Assembly (NCBI GenBank): GCA_003427395.1
Contig: BFEA01000783.1
Coordinates: 1,652-38,266, forward strand
Direction of reading: 5' to 3'
DNA: 36,615 nucleotides
Origin: Chara braunii
Taxonomy: Eukaryota; Streptophyta; Charophyceae; Charales; Characeae
The position numbers and the translations under genes were made by a program. The notes beneath the pieces were generated by a model. It was not told the DNA's origin, did not search any database, and saw only the letters and a program-made list of their open reading frames with translations. Positions 1-11,284 of this stretch are shown here, one piece after another (within the stretch, counting starts at the first letter, position 1; each line of letters starts with the position of its first letter).

Positions 1-349
1 TAAAATAGACAAAAATTTGAGGCCTCATTTCGGCCCTGGTCGTATGCCGCCAAAAAGGTGGCTGCGAGGTCAGTTCCCGCGATACCTCTCCGCGGTAGGC
101 CAATCCGGGTCTACCCCTTTGAACGGCCGGAAAAGACGGTCCGTTGATGTGCCGAGCGCGACCACCCATCTTGCCATCTTTGAAGGTTACCCGTAAGGTT
201 CAGCGCACCCAAAATCAAGGGCGCCCTGAGCTCCCCTAATTTCCGCTGCCTGGTCTAACCAGAGTACCGTCAAAACTCAGACTCGTCTTCGCGCCTAAGT
301 CCCAAAACCGTAGATTTCAGGCGGCGCACTGCTTGTGGCCGCTTGACAA

Positions 350-916
350 CGGTACGCCACCAACGATACGCCATTGCTGTACACACGAGTTCAGATCAGA
401 GAAGCGACCTGCAGCGCTTTGATCAATTTCGGAGTTACTTGCAACTATATGAGCCAAGATTTTCTGGTATGCGCTGGCCTGGGGCCACGCGTTCGGAGGA
501 AGTCGCAGCCCACGCAAGTCACGTTAGCCGACGGTCACACGCACAAGTTAATCGACCGGTGCATTGATTCCGTCCTCGTATACTTTGCCCTGCATGCAAG
601 TGAGGTTGTGTCCTTCGACATTTTGGACACCAAGTTTGACATGATTTTGGGCATGTCGTGGTTGCACGGCGAGGATCACCCGGTGAACTTCTACCGCTGC
701 ACTGTTCACACTCGTGATCGGAACGGAGTACTAGTCCCACGCACGGTGCCGCCTCCTCACCCTTTGATCAGCTGTCACGTGGTGTTCGCCGCGAGCATTG
801 AAGGTTCCATCACCAGGACGACATCGAGATGGGTGTGTGTTTTCTCAACGCCCTCCCTCCCCATGACATCCCATCGACAGATGCATCGACGGACCCACGC
901 ATCACCGAGCTACTAG
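350..916 (+). pseudogene. Retroviral-type aspartic protease domain of element 1 (inactivated)
   Basis: The frame starting near 374 reads VQIREA, then SALINFGVTCNYMS, then FDMILGMSWL. In Ty3/gypsy proteases the first block is the D-S/T-G active site (L-I-D-S-G-A-T) and the last is the conserved I-L-G-M-x-W-L flap/C-terminal motif. Here the catalytic Asp is Asn and the following Ser is Phe, so it cannot be an active protease. The same Asp-to-Asn change is seen in element 3. The reading frame then shifts (frame 2 to frame 1) between about 830 and 916 before the RT linker. It would have processed the Gag-Pol polyprotein inside the virus-like particle. Confidence 0.8.
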
Positions 917-2301
917 ACGCCTACGGTGACGATTTCGAAGCCCCGCATAGAGTCATACCGGATCGGCCAATCCGCCACGAGATTATCCTGGAGGCCGGGG
1001 CCGTACCCCCCTTTGGTTGCATCTACCGCATGAGCAAGGAAGAGTAACGTGTGTTGCGGGCACAACTCGACGACCTTCTTGAGAAAGGCTGGATTCGGCC
1101 TAGCTCTTCGCCATACGACGCTCCCATTCTCTTCGTTCGGAAGAAGAACAAGGACTTGCGGTTGTGCAATCGCAAGCTTAACGCGCAAACCGTCAAGAAC
1201 GTCAGCCCTCTTCCGCAGATTGACAACCTCCTCGAACGACTGGGCGGCGCAAATTTTTTCTCCAAGCTTGACCTCGAATCGGGATATCACCAACTCGAGA
1301 TCCGGCGGGAGGACCGCTACAAGACCGCGTTCAAGACGCGATATGGGCATTTCGAATGGCTGATTATGCCTTTTGGCCTTACGAATGCCCCGACCACGTT
1401 CCAAGCGGCTACGAGAACGGAGTTCCGACACATGCTGGATGGATTGGTACTCTTCTACCTCAATGTTATTTTGGTGTACAGCCGGAGTTTGGACGAGCAT
1501 GTAGAGCATTTGAGCATCGTTTTGGAGCGGCTACGACAAGCCAAGTACAAAGCCAATCGTGACAAATGTGAGCTCGTGCGGCAAGAGCTCGAATACTTGG
1601 GCCATTATGTGACACCGCAAGGCATTCGTCCGCTCGCAGACAAGATTGAGGTCATCCATGTATGGCCCGGGCCCACCAACACCACGGACGTTTGCTCGAT
1701 CATGGGGTTGGCAAACTACTACCAACGCTTCATCACCGGGTACTTAAGGATCACACCATTGACGAGATTACAATCGCCAAAGGTGCCATTCGCATCCGAC
1801 GACGAAGCGCGCCGGTCATTCCAAGCACTCAAGACGGCCATGCTCATGGCACCCATCCTTAGCATCTACGACCCCACCTTGCCAACGAGAGTGACAACCC
1901 ACGCCTCCAACTATGGTATTGGGGCAGTCTTGGAACAACACGACGGCGGCAACTGACACCCCGTGGAGTACTTCAGCCACAAGGTGCCTCCTATCAACTC
2001 GCTTGATGATGCAAGGAAGAAGGAGCTGCTCGCGTTCGTGATGGCTCTCAAGCGATGACTGCACTTCCTCCTTGGGCATCGTAGGTTCACATGGATCACA
2101 GATAACAACCCGTTGACCCACTACAAGACGGAAGATACAGTGAGCAGCACTATCGGACGATGGATATATTTCATCGACCAATTTGACTTCACACTGAAAC
2201 ATCTCATCGACCTCTCCAATCACGCAGCAGATGCACTCTCACAAAGACCCGATCTTTGCGCTATGACACATCAGGCCTCCGCATTCGACGAGGAACTCTA
2301 G
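829..2301 (+). pseudogene. Reverse transcriptase-RNase H of element 1 (inactivated)
   Basis: One frame carries the linker (RITELLDAYGDDF), then RT motifs [42 protein letters not shown] and [13 protein letters not shown]. The catalytic YxDD box reads FYLNVILVY, so both Asp are lost. Then come the YLGHYVT and ANYYQRF motifs of gypsy RT and the RNase H start, where the usual TDAS is THAS. In-frame stops are TAA 1045, TGA 1954, TGA 2056 and TAG 2299. The two internal TGAs sit where relatives usually have Trp (N-W-HPVEYFS and KR-W-LHFLLG), which fits G-to-A transitions. The enzyme copied element RNA into DNA; this copy cannot. Confidence 0.9.
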
Positions 2302-3819
2302 CGACATTTCATTCGGGGCTACCAGTCTGATCCGGATTTCACCACGCTATACACGCAGCTATCTTCGGATCACTCGTCGACCGACAATTATCGCATCGTC
2401 GACGGGTTCTTGCTTCTCCACTCGCAAGGCAAGGACTTACTCTGCGTTCCACGAGACCGCCGTCCTCAGACTCTCATTCTCGGTGAGTACCACAAGTTGC
2501 AACCTGCCGGCCATTTCGGAGTCAATCGCACTATTGCACGACTTTGGCAACGATTCCGGTGGCCCGACGTCATCACCGATGTCACTCGGTATTGCAACTC
2601 TTGCGAAGTTCGCCGATGAAGCAAGCTCCACAACCGCAATCCCTACGGCAAGTTGTGCCCGTTGCCTATTCCACGGGAACCCGGCCTCTCCATTGCTATG
2701 GACGTCACCGGCCCGTTTCCCCGCGACCGCCGCGGGCACGGCGACATCCTCACGGTCGTTGACTGATTGAGTACATTCGCGCGATTTCTCCCTTGCAAGT
2801 ACTAAGCCACAGCTCCCGAACTTGCGCGCCTCTCACGCGCCGACCGGATTTGCAGCCACGGCATACCGGAAGACATCGTTAGCGACCACGACATTCGGTT
2901 TATGTTGGCGTTTTGGACTTCTCTCATGAAGGAATCCGGCACCGAAATGAAACCAAGTTCGGCTCGACACCCACAAATGGACGGGCAAAGGAGAGAGCAC
3001 ATCAGACTGCTGAAATGATGCTTCATACGCTCATCCGCCCGGATCAGAAGGAGTGGGTTGACCGCCTCCCCGACATCGAGTTCGCCCACAACACTTTGTT
3101 GCATCCGGCGATCGGCGTGAGTGCATTCGAGTTTGCACCACGGTGGTCGGAAAGGCTGTATCTATGCTGATCTTCTCCTCCCACAAGCTACTGATATAGA
3201 TGCCGCTTGCTCTCCCACCTCCGTCCGGAAGTACAAGGAATTGCTGGCTCAAGCTGGTGCGAACATGCACAAGGCTCAAGTCCACATGCAGCAGCAAGCA
3301 AACAGGCGTCACGTGCCATGTCCCATCCGCACCGGCGATCTTGTTTGGGTCTCCGCGGAAGAGTTTGCTCTCGAACAGGATGTTTCACACAAGCTACTCC
3401 CCAAGTGGTTTAGACCATGGACCGTCCTTTCAGCCGCAGGCGACAAGCGCGGCGGCCCATCTTTTGTGATCAACATCCCCCCGCATTTGCCGCTCCATCC
3501 AGTCTTTCACGCCTCGAAGCTGGCGACATATACACCGACTAAGAGCGACGATTTCCCGGGCCGACGATCGCAGGACCCTCCGTCTATGGATGGTCATAAG
3601 GAAGTCGACCTCGTCATCACGGATCGCAAGTACGACAACAAACCTCGACAGGTAAAGGTTACCTTCAAAGCATGCGATCTTGACAACACTCAATGGATTT
3701 CACAACCAGATTTGCAAGCATCCGCACCCTCTGATCTAGCTAAGGAAGCTTCACGACCTGCCCCTCCCACCCGTACTTTGGTCCCTCCCTCTAACAGGCA
3801 GCTTCGCCCTCGTCGGTAA
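2302..3819 (+). pseudogene. Integrase with chromodomain-like C-terminus of element 1 (broken)
   Basis: After TAG 2299 the same frame continues with an H-H-C-C zinc-binding region (YHKLQPAGHFG about 2490, YCNSCEVRR about 2590-2616), then the core with AMDVTGPFP (first catalytic Asp) and DIVSDHDIRF (second). Stops TGA 2617, TGA 2764 and TAA 2803 interrupt it. Near 2985 the frame shifts, then shifts back near 3150-3165. The last part reads PKWFRPWTVL, SFVINIPPHLPLHPVFHASKL and a chromodomain-like stretch (about 3600-3700), the tail of chromoviruses that guides insertion to chromatin. The TGA at 2764 replaces a usual Arg codon (VVD-R-LS), which fits CGA to TGA. Confidence 0.85.
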
Positions 3820-3831
3820 GCTCGGTCTTTC

Positions 3832-3853
3832 AAGGAAGGGGGGGGGGGGGGGG
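3832..3853 (+). promoter_or_regulatory. Polypurine tract of element 1
   Basis: AAGGAA followed by 16 consecutive G lies 13 bp after the end of the integrase frame and directly abuts TGGCATACTG, the presumed first bases of the 3' LTR. In LTR retrotransposons the PPT primes plus-strand DNA synthesis. Confidence 0.8.
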
Positions 3854-4494
3854 TGGCATACTGCACACGGGCCTGCAAGGCCCGACCAGGCGGAAAGCCG
3901 GGGCCCTCCAAGCCTTGTGTCGTTTCAGCCTAAAAGCCTAAAAAGGAGGGTCATTTTCAAGACCTCATAAAGTCGACCTTTCCTGAAACTTAGGCGCCAG
4001 ACCAGTTATAAGCACATGCCACTTTTAGGCCCGTTTCAAGACAACCTTTTTTTGAACTTCAGCGCCAGGGTCTGGCACAATTCGGCATTGGCAAGAGCAG
4101 CCTCCCAGCCGGACCCGCACTATATGGTACTGGTCCGCCCTGCAGGCTGCAGGCAGTTCAGTTGGCAGGAGGCAGTCTTCAGGATTCGGTCGCAGCACTC
4201 TGCAGGAGCGCTGCAGTAGTAGTAGCTAGTGTTAGTAGTCTTCAGCACTGGGCGCTGCTAGGAGCTTAGAGCAGCGTTGAGAGAGAGAGAGAGGTGGGAG
4301 AGGCCATGGAGACTTACCAGTGGTGCCATAGCTCCAGCTTCGTCTTCGATGTACCTGCAACAAGGCGCCACCTTCATAGGTTAGTACTTGGCACCAGAGA
4401 GAGAGAGAGAGAGAGTTCTTCTTCTTCCTCTAAGTCCACCATCTCTCCCTCCCCCTCTCGCCACCTGACTTCTCGCTATCTGACAGACTACGAG

Positions 4495-4495
<1 letters not shown>
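3854..4495 (+). repeat. 3' LTR of element 1 (start defined, end unresolved)
   Basis: Starts with TG immediately after the PPT. It contains no long reading frame and is GC-rich with short GA tracts (4273-4292, 4397-4415). The upstream LTR lies outside the window, so the true end cannot be found by comparison. The coordinate given is only where the microsatellite begins; the LTR may extend further. Confidence 0.5.
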
Positions 4496-5089
<594 letters not shown>

Positions 5090-5591
5090 AGAGGGGTATC
5101 GCCAGGAAGTCTACGAAGTGGTATCTGGGTGTTCGCAGTGTGATGAGAACTATCTGATGTGCGATTGATGCTAAGGTGGAACAACGGTGTAAGGCTGGTT
5201 GTGCGGAAGCAATTATTGGTCATCATAATCGGCGTCAGGTCATCTGGTGAGAATATTTGTGGTTGGGGGCAGTTATTTTGAGGTATGTTGCTCTTAACCT
5301 TATCTACCCTCTTCAACACTTCTTACCGTGAGGATGTGTGAGAGGGGTATCGCCAGGAAATCTACGAAGTGGTATCTGGGTGTTCGCAGTGTGATGAGAA
5401 CTATCTGATGTGCGATTGATGCTAAGGTGGAACAACGGTGTAAGGCTGGTTGTGTCGAAGCAATGATTGGTCATCATAATCGGCGTCAGCTCATCTGGTG
5501 AGAATATTTGTGGTTGGGGGCAGTTAGTTTGAGGTATGTTGCTCTTAACCTTATCTACCCTCTTCAACACTTCTTACCGTGAGGATGTGTG
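5090..5591. repeat. 251-bp tandem duplication (two copies)
   Basis: Copy 1 is 5090-5340 and copy 2 is 5341-5591, head to tail with no spacer. By eye I count six substitutions between them and no indel (for example GGAAGTC versus GGAAATC, and GCGGAAGCAATTATT versus GTCGAAGCAATGATT). The minus-strand short frames across both copies are simply the duplicated DNA read in an open frame and show no known domain. Confidence 0.95.
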
Positions 5592-6048
5592 TTATGTCTT
5601 GTAAGTCCTCTCATGTGAGGAGTCGAGTGCGCTCAACCTTGAGAGTCGGCATTGTTCACGTGGAGCATCTGCAAGGAGACGAAGCATTGGGTCACGGTCA
5701 CCATGCCAACCCACCGGGGGTAGAGCACGTGTGCTTTGTTGCTTTGTCCTTTGTCTGCCTGCTGCGTTGTAGATGGGTCATGAGGGGCAGGCTAGCCCTA
5801 CAGCAGAGACGAGCACCGAACGTCTATAAATAAGTATCGGCGGGGTTACCTTCCATTGGTTGTGATCGTCGTCCTGTTTGCGACGTTAAACAATTCCTGA
5901 GGACTTTGGGGGCCGTCCTTAAACACCTCTTGATCAGCCACTCGGTCGGTGTAAGGCTCGCTGCACGCGAGGGTAAACATGGTGCAGGGCTGGCCAGCTC
6001 AGCATTGACTCAGGGCACATAGGTGGGCCGTGTGCACACCGTTAGGTT
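5592..6048. other. Non-coding stretch with a TATA box
   Basis: No protein gene was recognised. A good TATA box (TATAAATA) lies at 5825-5832, with GC-rich sequence after it. This could be the promoter part of an LTR or another transposon-derived promoter; no transcript is evident. Confidence 0.4.
5825..5832 (+). promoter_or_regulatory. TATA box candidate
   Basis: TATAAATA in the context CGTCTATAAATAAGTATCGG. An exact match to the eukaryotic TATA consensus, but there is no recognised gene downstream. It may belong to the LTR of element 1 if that LTR reaches this far. Confidence 0.35.
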
Positions 6049-6104
6049 TGTAGAACTACACCGGTTTTCAAGACCGGGGCTATTAACTGCTGTGCCATCT
6101 CTCC
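6049..6104 (-). tRNA. 5' part of a tRNA-Ser(UGA)-like gene (relic)
   Basis: On the minus strand the sequence begins GGAGAGATGGC, like organelle-type tRNA-Ser acceptor and D-arm starts. It then has a perfect anticodon arm CCGGT-CTTGAAA-ACCGG (5-bp stem, 7-base loop, anticodon TGA). A 5-bp variable-arm hairpin TGTAG-TT-CTACA follows, as expected for class II tRNA-Ser. No T arm (GGTTCGANNCC) follows, so the gene is truncated and not functional. The D stem is weak. It may be an organellar tRNA fragment, a SINE head or a nuclear tRNA relic. Confidence 0.5.
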
Positions 6105-6142
6105 TATTGAAAGGGAATTGAATTCTACTCAAAAGACTATTA

Positions 6143-7497
6143 TGTTACGATCCTGGTCATTTCCCAAGTGCAAATTCACAATGACAGACAATGCCACCCA
6201 ATTGCGAAAGAAATGAAAGCACTTGCAAAGAGATAAAGACCGGAGGAGAGAGAAAGAAGAAGAAGAAGAAGAAGAAGTACACCAGCAAGACCAATGACAA
6301 TTCCCCCTTCTCTTTCCACCTTCCTCCTCCTCCTTCACTTCGCCAATCTTATTCTTCTCTCAATAATTAATAATAACAATGAATGGATGAACCAGAATCA
6401 ATATCCGAAGTTCCCTCTTACTGCTGACTCAACCCAACAACAACAACAATAAGTCCACCATTGCTATGGCTTCCCTCCTTCAGCCTCCTCTCTCATGCAT
6501 AATTGTGGCGAACTAATGAGGGCCCTGCCCTCCTGCCCAAAAGACAACCCAAAGCAGCTATGGTGTTGCGCTGATGTCCAAAGGACAACCCAAAGCAGCT
6601 ATGCCGTTGCTGATTGGTCCGCCATGCCTGACTCTGCCTCGAGCTTCCTTGGTGCAGCACTACCCCAACTGGGGCCTTCCAGATGTAGTGCCCAACAAGG
6701 TGTTGAAGACGGTGTCCACCATAGCCAGGTAGGTGCCTCGCCACTCTCCTATCTCGCCCCCTTCTTCCTCCTCAAGCTGGACTGCTCGCCATAGCCAGGC
6801 TGAGCTCCAGCGACCCTTCACCTCCAAGCAGCGCTGTACCAGCCAGCGCTGTGCTCCAGCAGCATGTTGCCAATCCTTGCATACCGCAAATGAGGAGGAG
6901 CTACTTTGCTCATCCGAAAGATATAGCGGCCTACTGGCCTCCTGGGCGGTGACTTCCTAGGCCGAGCGGCCTCCCAGCAACCGGTACCTCCTCCCTTTCG
7001 GAGGGAAACATCATTGCAGGCTCTGCTAACCTCCGGACAGGCCCTAGACCTAGGCTACTTCGACTGGTACCGACCTACCTCTATCCTACCGCTACTGGGC
7101 CTCTAAAAATGCCAACTTTTTGTCTTCTTCTGCTCGGCCTCCAGTACCCGACACTCCTACCACTACTCGAGTGGTACCGGCCTACCTGCTACTCGAGTGT
7201 TTTCCCCCCTGCTCTAAGTGTCGCGGGCCTACCCCCGCCTCTTTAGTGTTTACCCCCCCTGCAACCCTCAAAGTCACGGCCACGGCCCTGCGGGGCCTTA
7301 CAACCAACGAGTACCCTTGGGGTCACACACACACTCAACCGACAAGCACTCAGACAAGCATGCAAACCAGCAGGCATGCACACACACACATATGGAAATC
7401 ACAACAGAATGCAGGAATTTCAGCAAGGCATTCATTCCAGCGGCAAATCCCAGAAATCAGCAGTGTTCTCCGTCTGTGTTTTTGGCGGGTCATTACA
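6143..7497 (-). repeat. 3' LTR of element 2
   Basis: On the minus strand it starts TGTAATGACC right after the PPT and a TAG spacer, and ends GGATCGTAACA, giving the usual TG...CA ends and a length of 1355 bp. The end is supported by a second, diverged copy at 13545-13899 that shares the last 350 bp or so and ends at the same GGATCGTAACA. Open frames inside it (about 7120-7703 on the plus strand) have no known domain and are ignored. A GAA microsatellite lies at about 6252-6276. Confidence 0.75.
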
Positions 7498-7500
7498 CTA

Positions 7501-7510
7501 CCCCCCTCTC
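7501..7510 (-). promoter_or_regulatory. Polypurine tract of element 2
   Basis: On the minus strand GAGAGGGGGG lies just upstream of the LTR start (TAG then TGTAATG). It is the expected plus-strand primer site. Confidence 0.7.
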
Positions 7511-7542
7511 AAGAGCGAGGTCCCTTCGAGCGAGTAACTCAT

Positions 7543-9632
7543 TCAGAGTCGGTACAAAAAGCATTGTTGTTCATAAGCGTTCACAACAAGTGGAGCACTC
7601 TTTAGCAGCTTTTTCCGGTCGATCCAGAAAAACTCATTCAACGGGTGATAGAGGAAATGAACCTTATACTGTCTGTTCTTCCCTCTGCCTTCATGGGAAA
7701 TGATTTTGTCTATCTCATGGCCGGCGTCGATAGGGCGAGGTATCATAGGGTCTCGGAAGGGAAAGGTTTCATCCTCGATGTGTGGAAACAGTTTGGATGC
7801 ATGAAAGACCGGATACGTGCGCAGATGAGGAGGCACGTCAATTACGTACGAAGGACCAAAATCATCCCCAATCACCTTCAGAACCTGCCAAGGGCCATAG
7901 TACAATGGAATAAGCTTTCGTGATACGCCCTCTTCATCAGAAAACTCAGACATTTTGACCCAAACATAATCCCCTACTTTAAATTTAACTTCTTTGCGCA
8001 ACTTGTTAGCATGTTTGATCATGGCATGCTGGCGCTTTTTCATTGTTGCGATAGCAGCTTTGAGCAAGCGTGCATACTTGGCATTGTAGCCAGGCATGCT
8101 GGGCGTCAGACCATGTGATCGTTCGGGGAACAGATAGGAGAGAGGATTGCGCAGCTGCCACCCGTATTGCAGCTGATTAGGTGTCACACCTGTTGCAGAG
8201 TGAATGGAGTTGTTGTACAATCCCTTCACTTTGTGTAACTCCTTGTCCCATGTGTTCTCATCTGGAACAATTATCGTGCGAAATAGTTGGATGACAATCT
8301 GGTTGATTTCCTCAGCCACATTGGCTTCGGGGTGTCGACCAGAAGTCTTGTTCAGTTTAATGTCATAGATCTGAGAAGTGAAGTCCTTCCAATCTTTGCT
8401 AATGAATCTGGTGTCCCGATCACTCACAATAATTTTCGGGGTGCCAAACTGCAGAATGTACTGCTGATGGAATTCTTCAATGACAAGTTCAGTTGGGGCA
8501 TGGGGAGGGAAAGGAATCAAGTTCAGAAATTTGGAGAAACGGTCCACGATGACCATGACTTGTGAATTTCCTGCCTCACTCACCTTTCCCATGTCCGTGA
8601 AGTCGATGGAAATCGACTCACCGGGTCCATCAGGAATGGGGAGGGGTCTCAGCAGGCCATAAGGCTTATGCCTGTGGACCTTGGTTCTTTGACGTATTTG
8701 ACATTCAGCGATAAATTTCTGAGCGGACCCTTTCATTCCTGGCCAATCAAACTGCTGCAGAAGACTTTCATAAGTCTTCTCAAAGCCGAACTGTCTACTC
8801 CGACCATGTGCCAAATCCAAGAAATGAGTTCGGAGAGGCGCATGGTTGGGTACACACAAACGATCAAACTTCCCATACCGGCGGAACACAAGACCCTCGC
8901 ATTCATGAAAATCTGGCTGACTGTTAGGGTCGGCCTTGAGCTGCTCAAGGATGGGACTAAGGTCCAGATCCTTGGCGGTGTGTTCGACCAGATCCTCCTT
9001 CAGTTTCCTTCGGAGGTCATACGAACCCACAAGGCAAGTCAAAAATTCAGGATGGCGGGATAGAGCATCAGCAACACGATTATAACAACCTTTCTTATGT
9101 TTCAACTCAAAACTATAGACATCAATGTTATGCAACCAGCAGGTCAGTGTAGGAGAGAGATCAATTTGTGTCTGAATCCACTGCTAGGTCTGATGATCTG
9201 AGTAAACCTTGAAGTGACGACCCAAGAGGTAGTGCTTCCAATGTGCGAGCACCTCGCGCAAGGCGTAGAGCTCACGCATATACGTGGAGGTAGCTACCTT
9301 GTGGTTGGGCATGCGTTTGCTGTAATACTCACGCAGGCCATCACCATCATCTTGTTGTAGCACTGCACCAATCCCAAACTGGCTCGCGTCCGTAGTGACT
9401 ACGAATGTGAGGTTGGGATCCGCAATGCGGAGCACAAGATGACTCACCAATGCCTCTTTCAAGGCTTGGAACGCAGTCTCACACTTCTCACACCACGCAT
9501 AGGCAACATTCTTACTGGTTAGTCTTGAGAGTGAGTGAGCAATGACAGAAAATTGGGGCACAAACTTCCGGTAATATGAGGCCAACCTAAGAAAAGAACG
9601 CAGTTCGCGTACGTTCGCTGGTGAGGCCACTT
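7543..9632 (-). pseudogene. RNase H, integrase and chromodomain of element 2 pol
   Basis: One frame runs from about 9632 to 7543 with a single TAG (9184-9186). It starts after a frame change and reads ASYYRKFVPQF (end of RT), TTDASQFGIGAVL (RNase H) and NRVADALSRHPEF. The integrase zinc region is degenerate: only one Cys is left in CQIRQR. The core keeps the catalytic triad: ISIDFTDM (D), IVSDRDTRF (D) and HPEANVAEE (E). The C-terminus has the GPWQVLKV module, PPHLRTYPVFHASKL and a chromodomain-like end (YKVHFLYHPLNEFFWI, then LKSAPLVVNAYE). This arrangement is that of chromoviruses, whose chromodomain directs integration to heterochromatin. Confidence 0.9.
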
Positions 9633-10385
9633 TCGGATGACCTCAACCTTGGTTGCCTTCGGCTCAAGGCCGTTTGCAGACAACCGGTGCCCAAGATAGA
9701 TGATGCTGTCCCTTCCAAACTTAGATTTCTCTAAGTTGAGGTGCAGTTGCGCCTCCTTGAGAACCTGCAAAACTTCCTCAAGGTGCTTGACGTGCTCTTC
9801 CATGGACTTGCCGAAAATCAGGATGTCGTCGAGGTAAACAACAACAAAACTGTTGAGCTGATGGCGAAGAATCTTGTCCATGAGGCACTAAAACGTGGCC
9901 GGTGCATTCGTAAGACCGAAGGGCATAATGATGAATTCGTACAGCCCATTGCGTGTCTTGAATGCAGTTTTGTGCTGGTCGCTCGGATCAACTTCAATCT
10001 GATGGTAACCAAATTTGAGGTCGATCTTGGAGAAGACCTTGCACCCACCTGCCGCGTCTAGCAGATCATCTATGCGAGGCAAAGGGTAAGCATTCTTTCT
10101 GGTGATTCGATTGAGGTCACGATAGTCAATACACATCCGGAGTTTGCCTCCTTTCTTTGGCACAAACAGGACAGGTGCACGGAACTTCGACTCATTAGGC
10201 CTAATCCATCCACGGTCGATCATGTCATCAATCTGCCTCCTCAACTCCTCTAACTCGCCTTGTCCCATACGGTAGACGCAGCCCTTTGGAGGAACACTCC
10301 CTTCTATTATCTCGATCTTGTGTTTGAGCGGACGCTCGGGAACTCCACGAGGTTTGGCCAGAACTTCAGGGAATCGATCTAATAG
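9632..10385 (-). pseudogene. Reverse transcriptase of element 2 pol
   Basis: The frame reads [14 protein letters not shown] (linker), [58 protein letters not shown] and [16 protein letters not shown] (9886-9888) follows, then CLMDKIL and an intact catalytic VVVYLDDILIF. The TAG stands where relatives have Gln, as does TAA at 10386-10388 just upstream, so both fit C-to-T changes (CAG to TAG, CAA to TAA). A one-base frame change occurs near 9632 inside the thumb (KWP/ASPANVRELRSFL). Catalytic residues are preserved, unlike elements 1 and 3. Confidence 0.9.
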
Positions 10386-11282
10386 TTAACGAATGTTTGT
10401 TAGGACGTCTGGTGGAGGATCATCCTCATCAGGAGAAAGAAAACCAGATTGAGAATTTACAGCAATTACAACCGGATTTGAAGTACTTGGGTCAGAAGAT
10501 GAGGGATTATTCACTATAGAAGTAGATGGAATAGAAGTAGAATTACTTACCGAAGTAGAAAAGGCAGCAAAAGTAGAAGGCACATGGAGAGGCTTTACAA
10601 GAGCTACATGTACATGCTCAGCTTCCTTGCGCCTACGCACTGATCTGCAGAATTTGTTCGCACTCAAAAGAGTCACAGGGGACTCGCGCGTCTCATCTAA
10701 CAAGACGGTATGCTCGTTCCCCTTGGCATCACGCACCACGAACTGGTTATCCGCCCACGTGGTCCTTAGGCAGTGAGCCTTTAACCAGCCCAAATCAATG
10801 ACCGCGTCGAACGGACACTTGTCCATGACATAGAAGTTCAACTCATGTGTGACAGTGCGATCTCTGTCAAAAGTGACGAGCACACCTTTGACAACATGTG
10901 TGGAGGTGACAACCTCTTGGTTGCCCACCTGAGTCTGACAAGGGTTCTGCAGTTCCACTTGCTTCATTCCCAGGCCCGCCTTACGAATCTCGTTAGGAGA
11001 AAAGAAATTAGTGGTTGAACCACTATCAATCAGCACGCGGATGTATCGACGGTTAATGAGCAGTTTAAAGAAGGTTAGCTCCACACTCCCTTGAACACGG
11101 TGTTGCTGCTTGAGCTGCAGCCAATGCTCTAGGTGAGCGTGGAAGTCAACTTCCTTAGACTCCTCCCAAGGCTCAGTGTATAGACCACACACTGCAGCAG
11201 CCTTGGATTCAGCGTCGTTCCTAGCTTCAGGGGCAGGCTGTTGATCAGTTTCAGGCTCCTTGGAGGGGGCCTGCAACTGACG
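10386..11282 (-). pseudogene. Protease region at the start of element 2 pol
   Basis: The frame is about 296 codons and ends at TAA 10386-10388. About 85 residues in, it has RVLIDSGSTTNFFS, an intact D-S-G active site of retroviral-type proteases, followed by FDAVIDLGWL in the place of the usual ILGMxWL motif. The pol frame is -1 relative to gag and opens only about 10 nt before the gag stop (TGA 11287-11285). Pol may therefore have been made by -1 frameshifting at this short overlap, but no standard slippery heptamer is visible. A simple indel is an equal explanation. A Ser/Thr/Asn-rich linker follows the protease. Confidence 0.8.
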
Positions 11283-11284
11283 TT

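Larger units (their letters stand above)
1..3853 (+). mobile_element. Ty3/gypsy element 1, internal region, 5'-truncated by window edge
   Basis: Degenerate pol in the order protease, reverse transcriptase, RNase H, integrase, chromodomain-like tail, which is the Ty3/gypsy order. It ends in a polypurine tract (3832-3853, including a run of 16 G) directly before a TG dinucleotide that should start the 3' LTR. At least seven in-frame stops and three frame changes lie between 374 and 3819, and both catalytic centres that can be read are mutated, so the copy is dead. Positions 1-340 hold no recognisable gag; they may be decayed gag or linker. Element 3 (16308-20328) belongs to the same family, judging by shared protease and linker motifs. 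Confidence 0.9.

Noticed and set aside
7120-7703. Two overlapping plus-strand frames of 161 codons
   Set aside because: They lie in the LTR and the 3' end of integrase of element 2 and show no domain.
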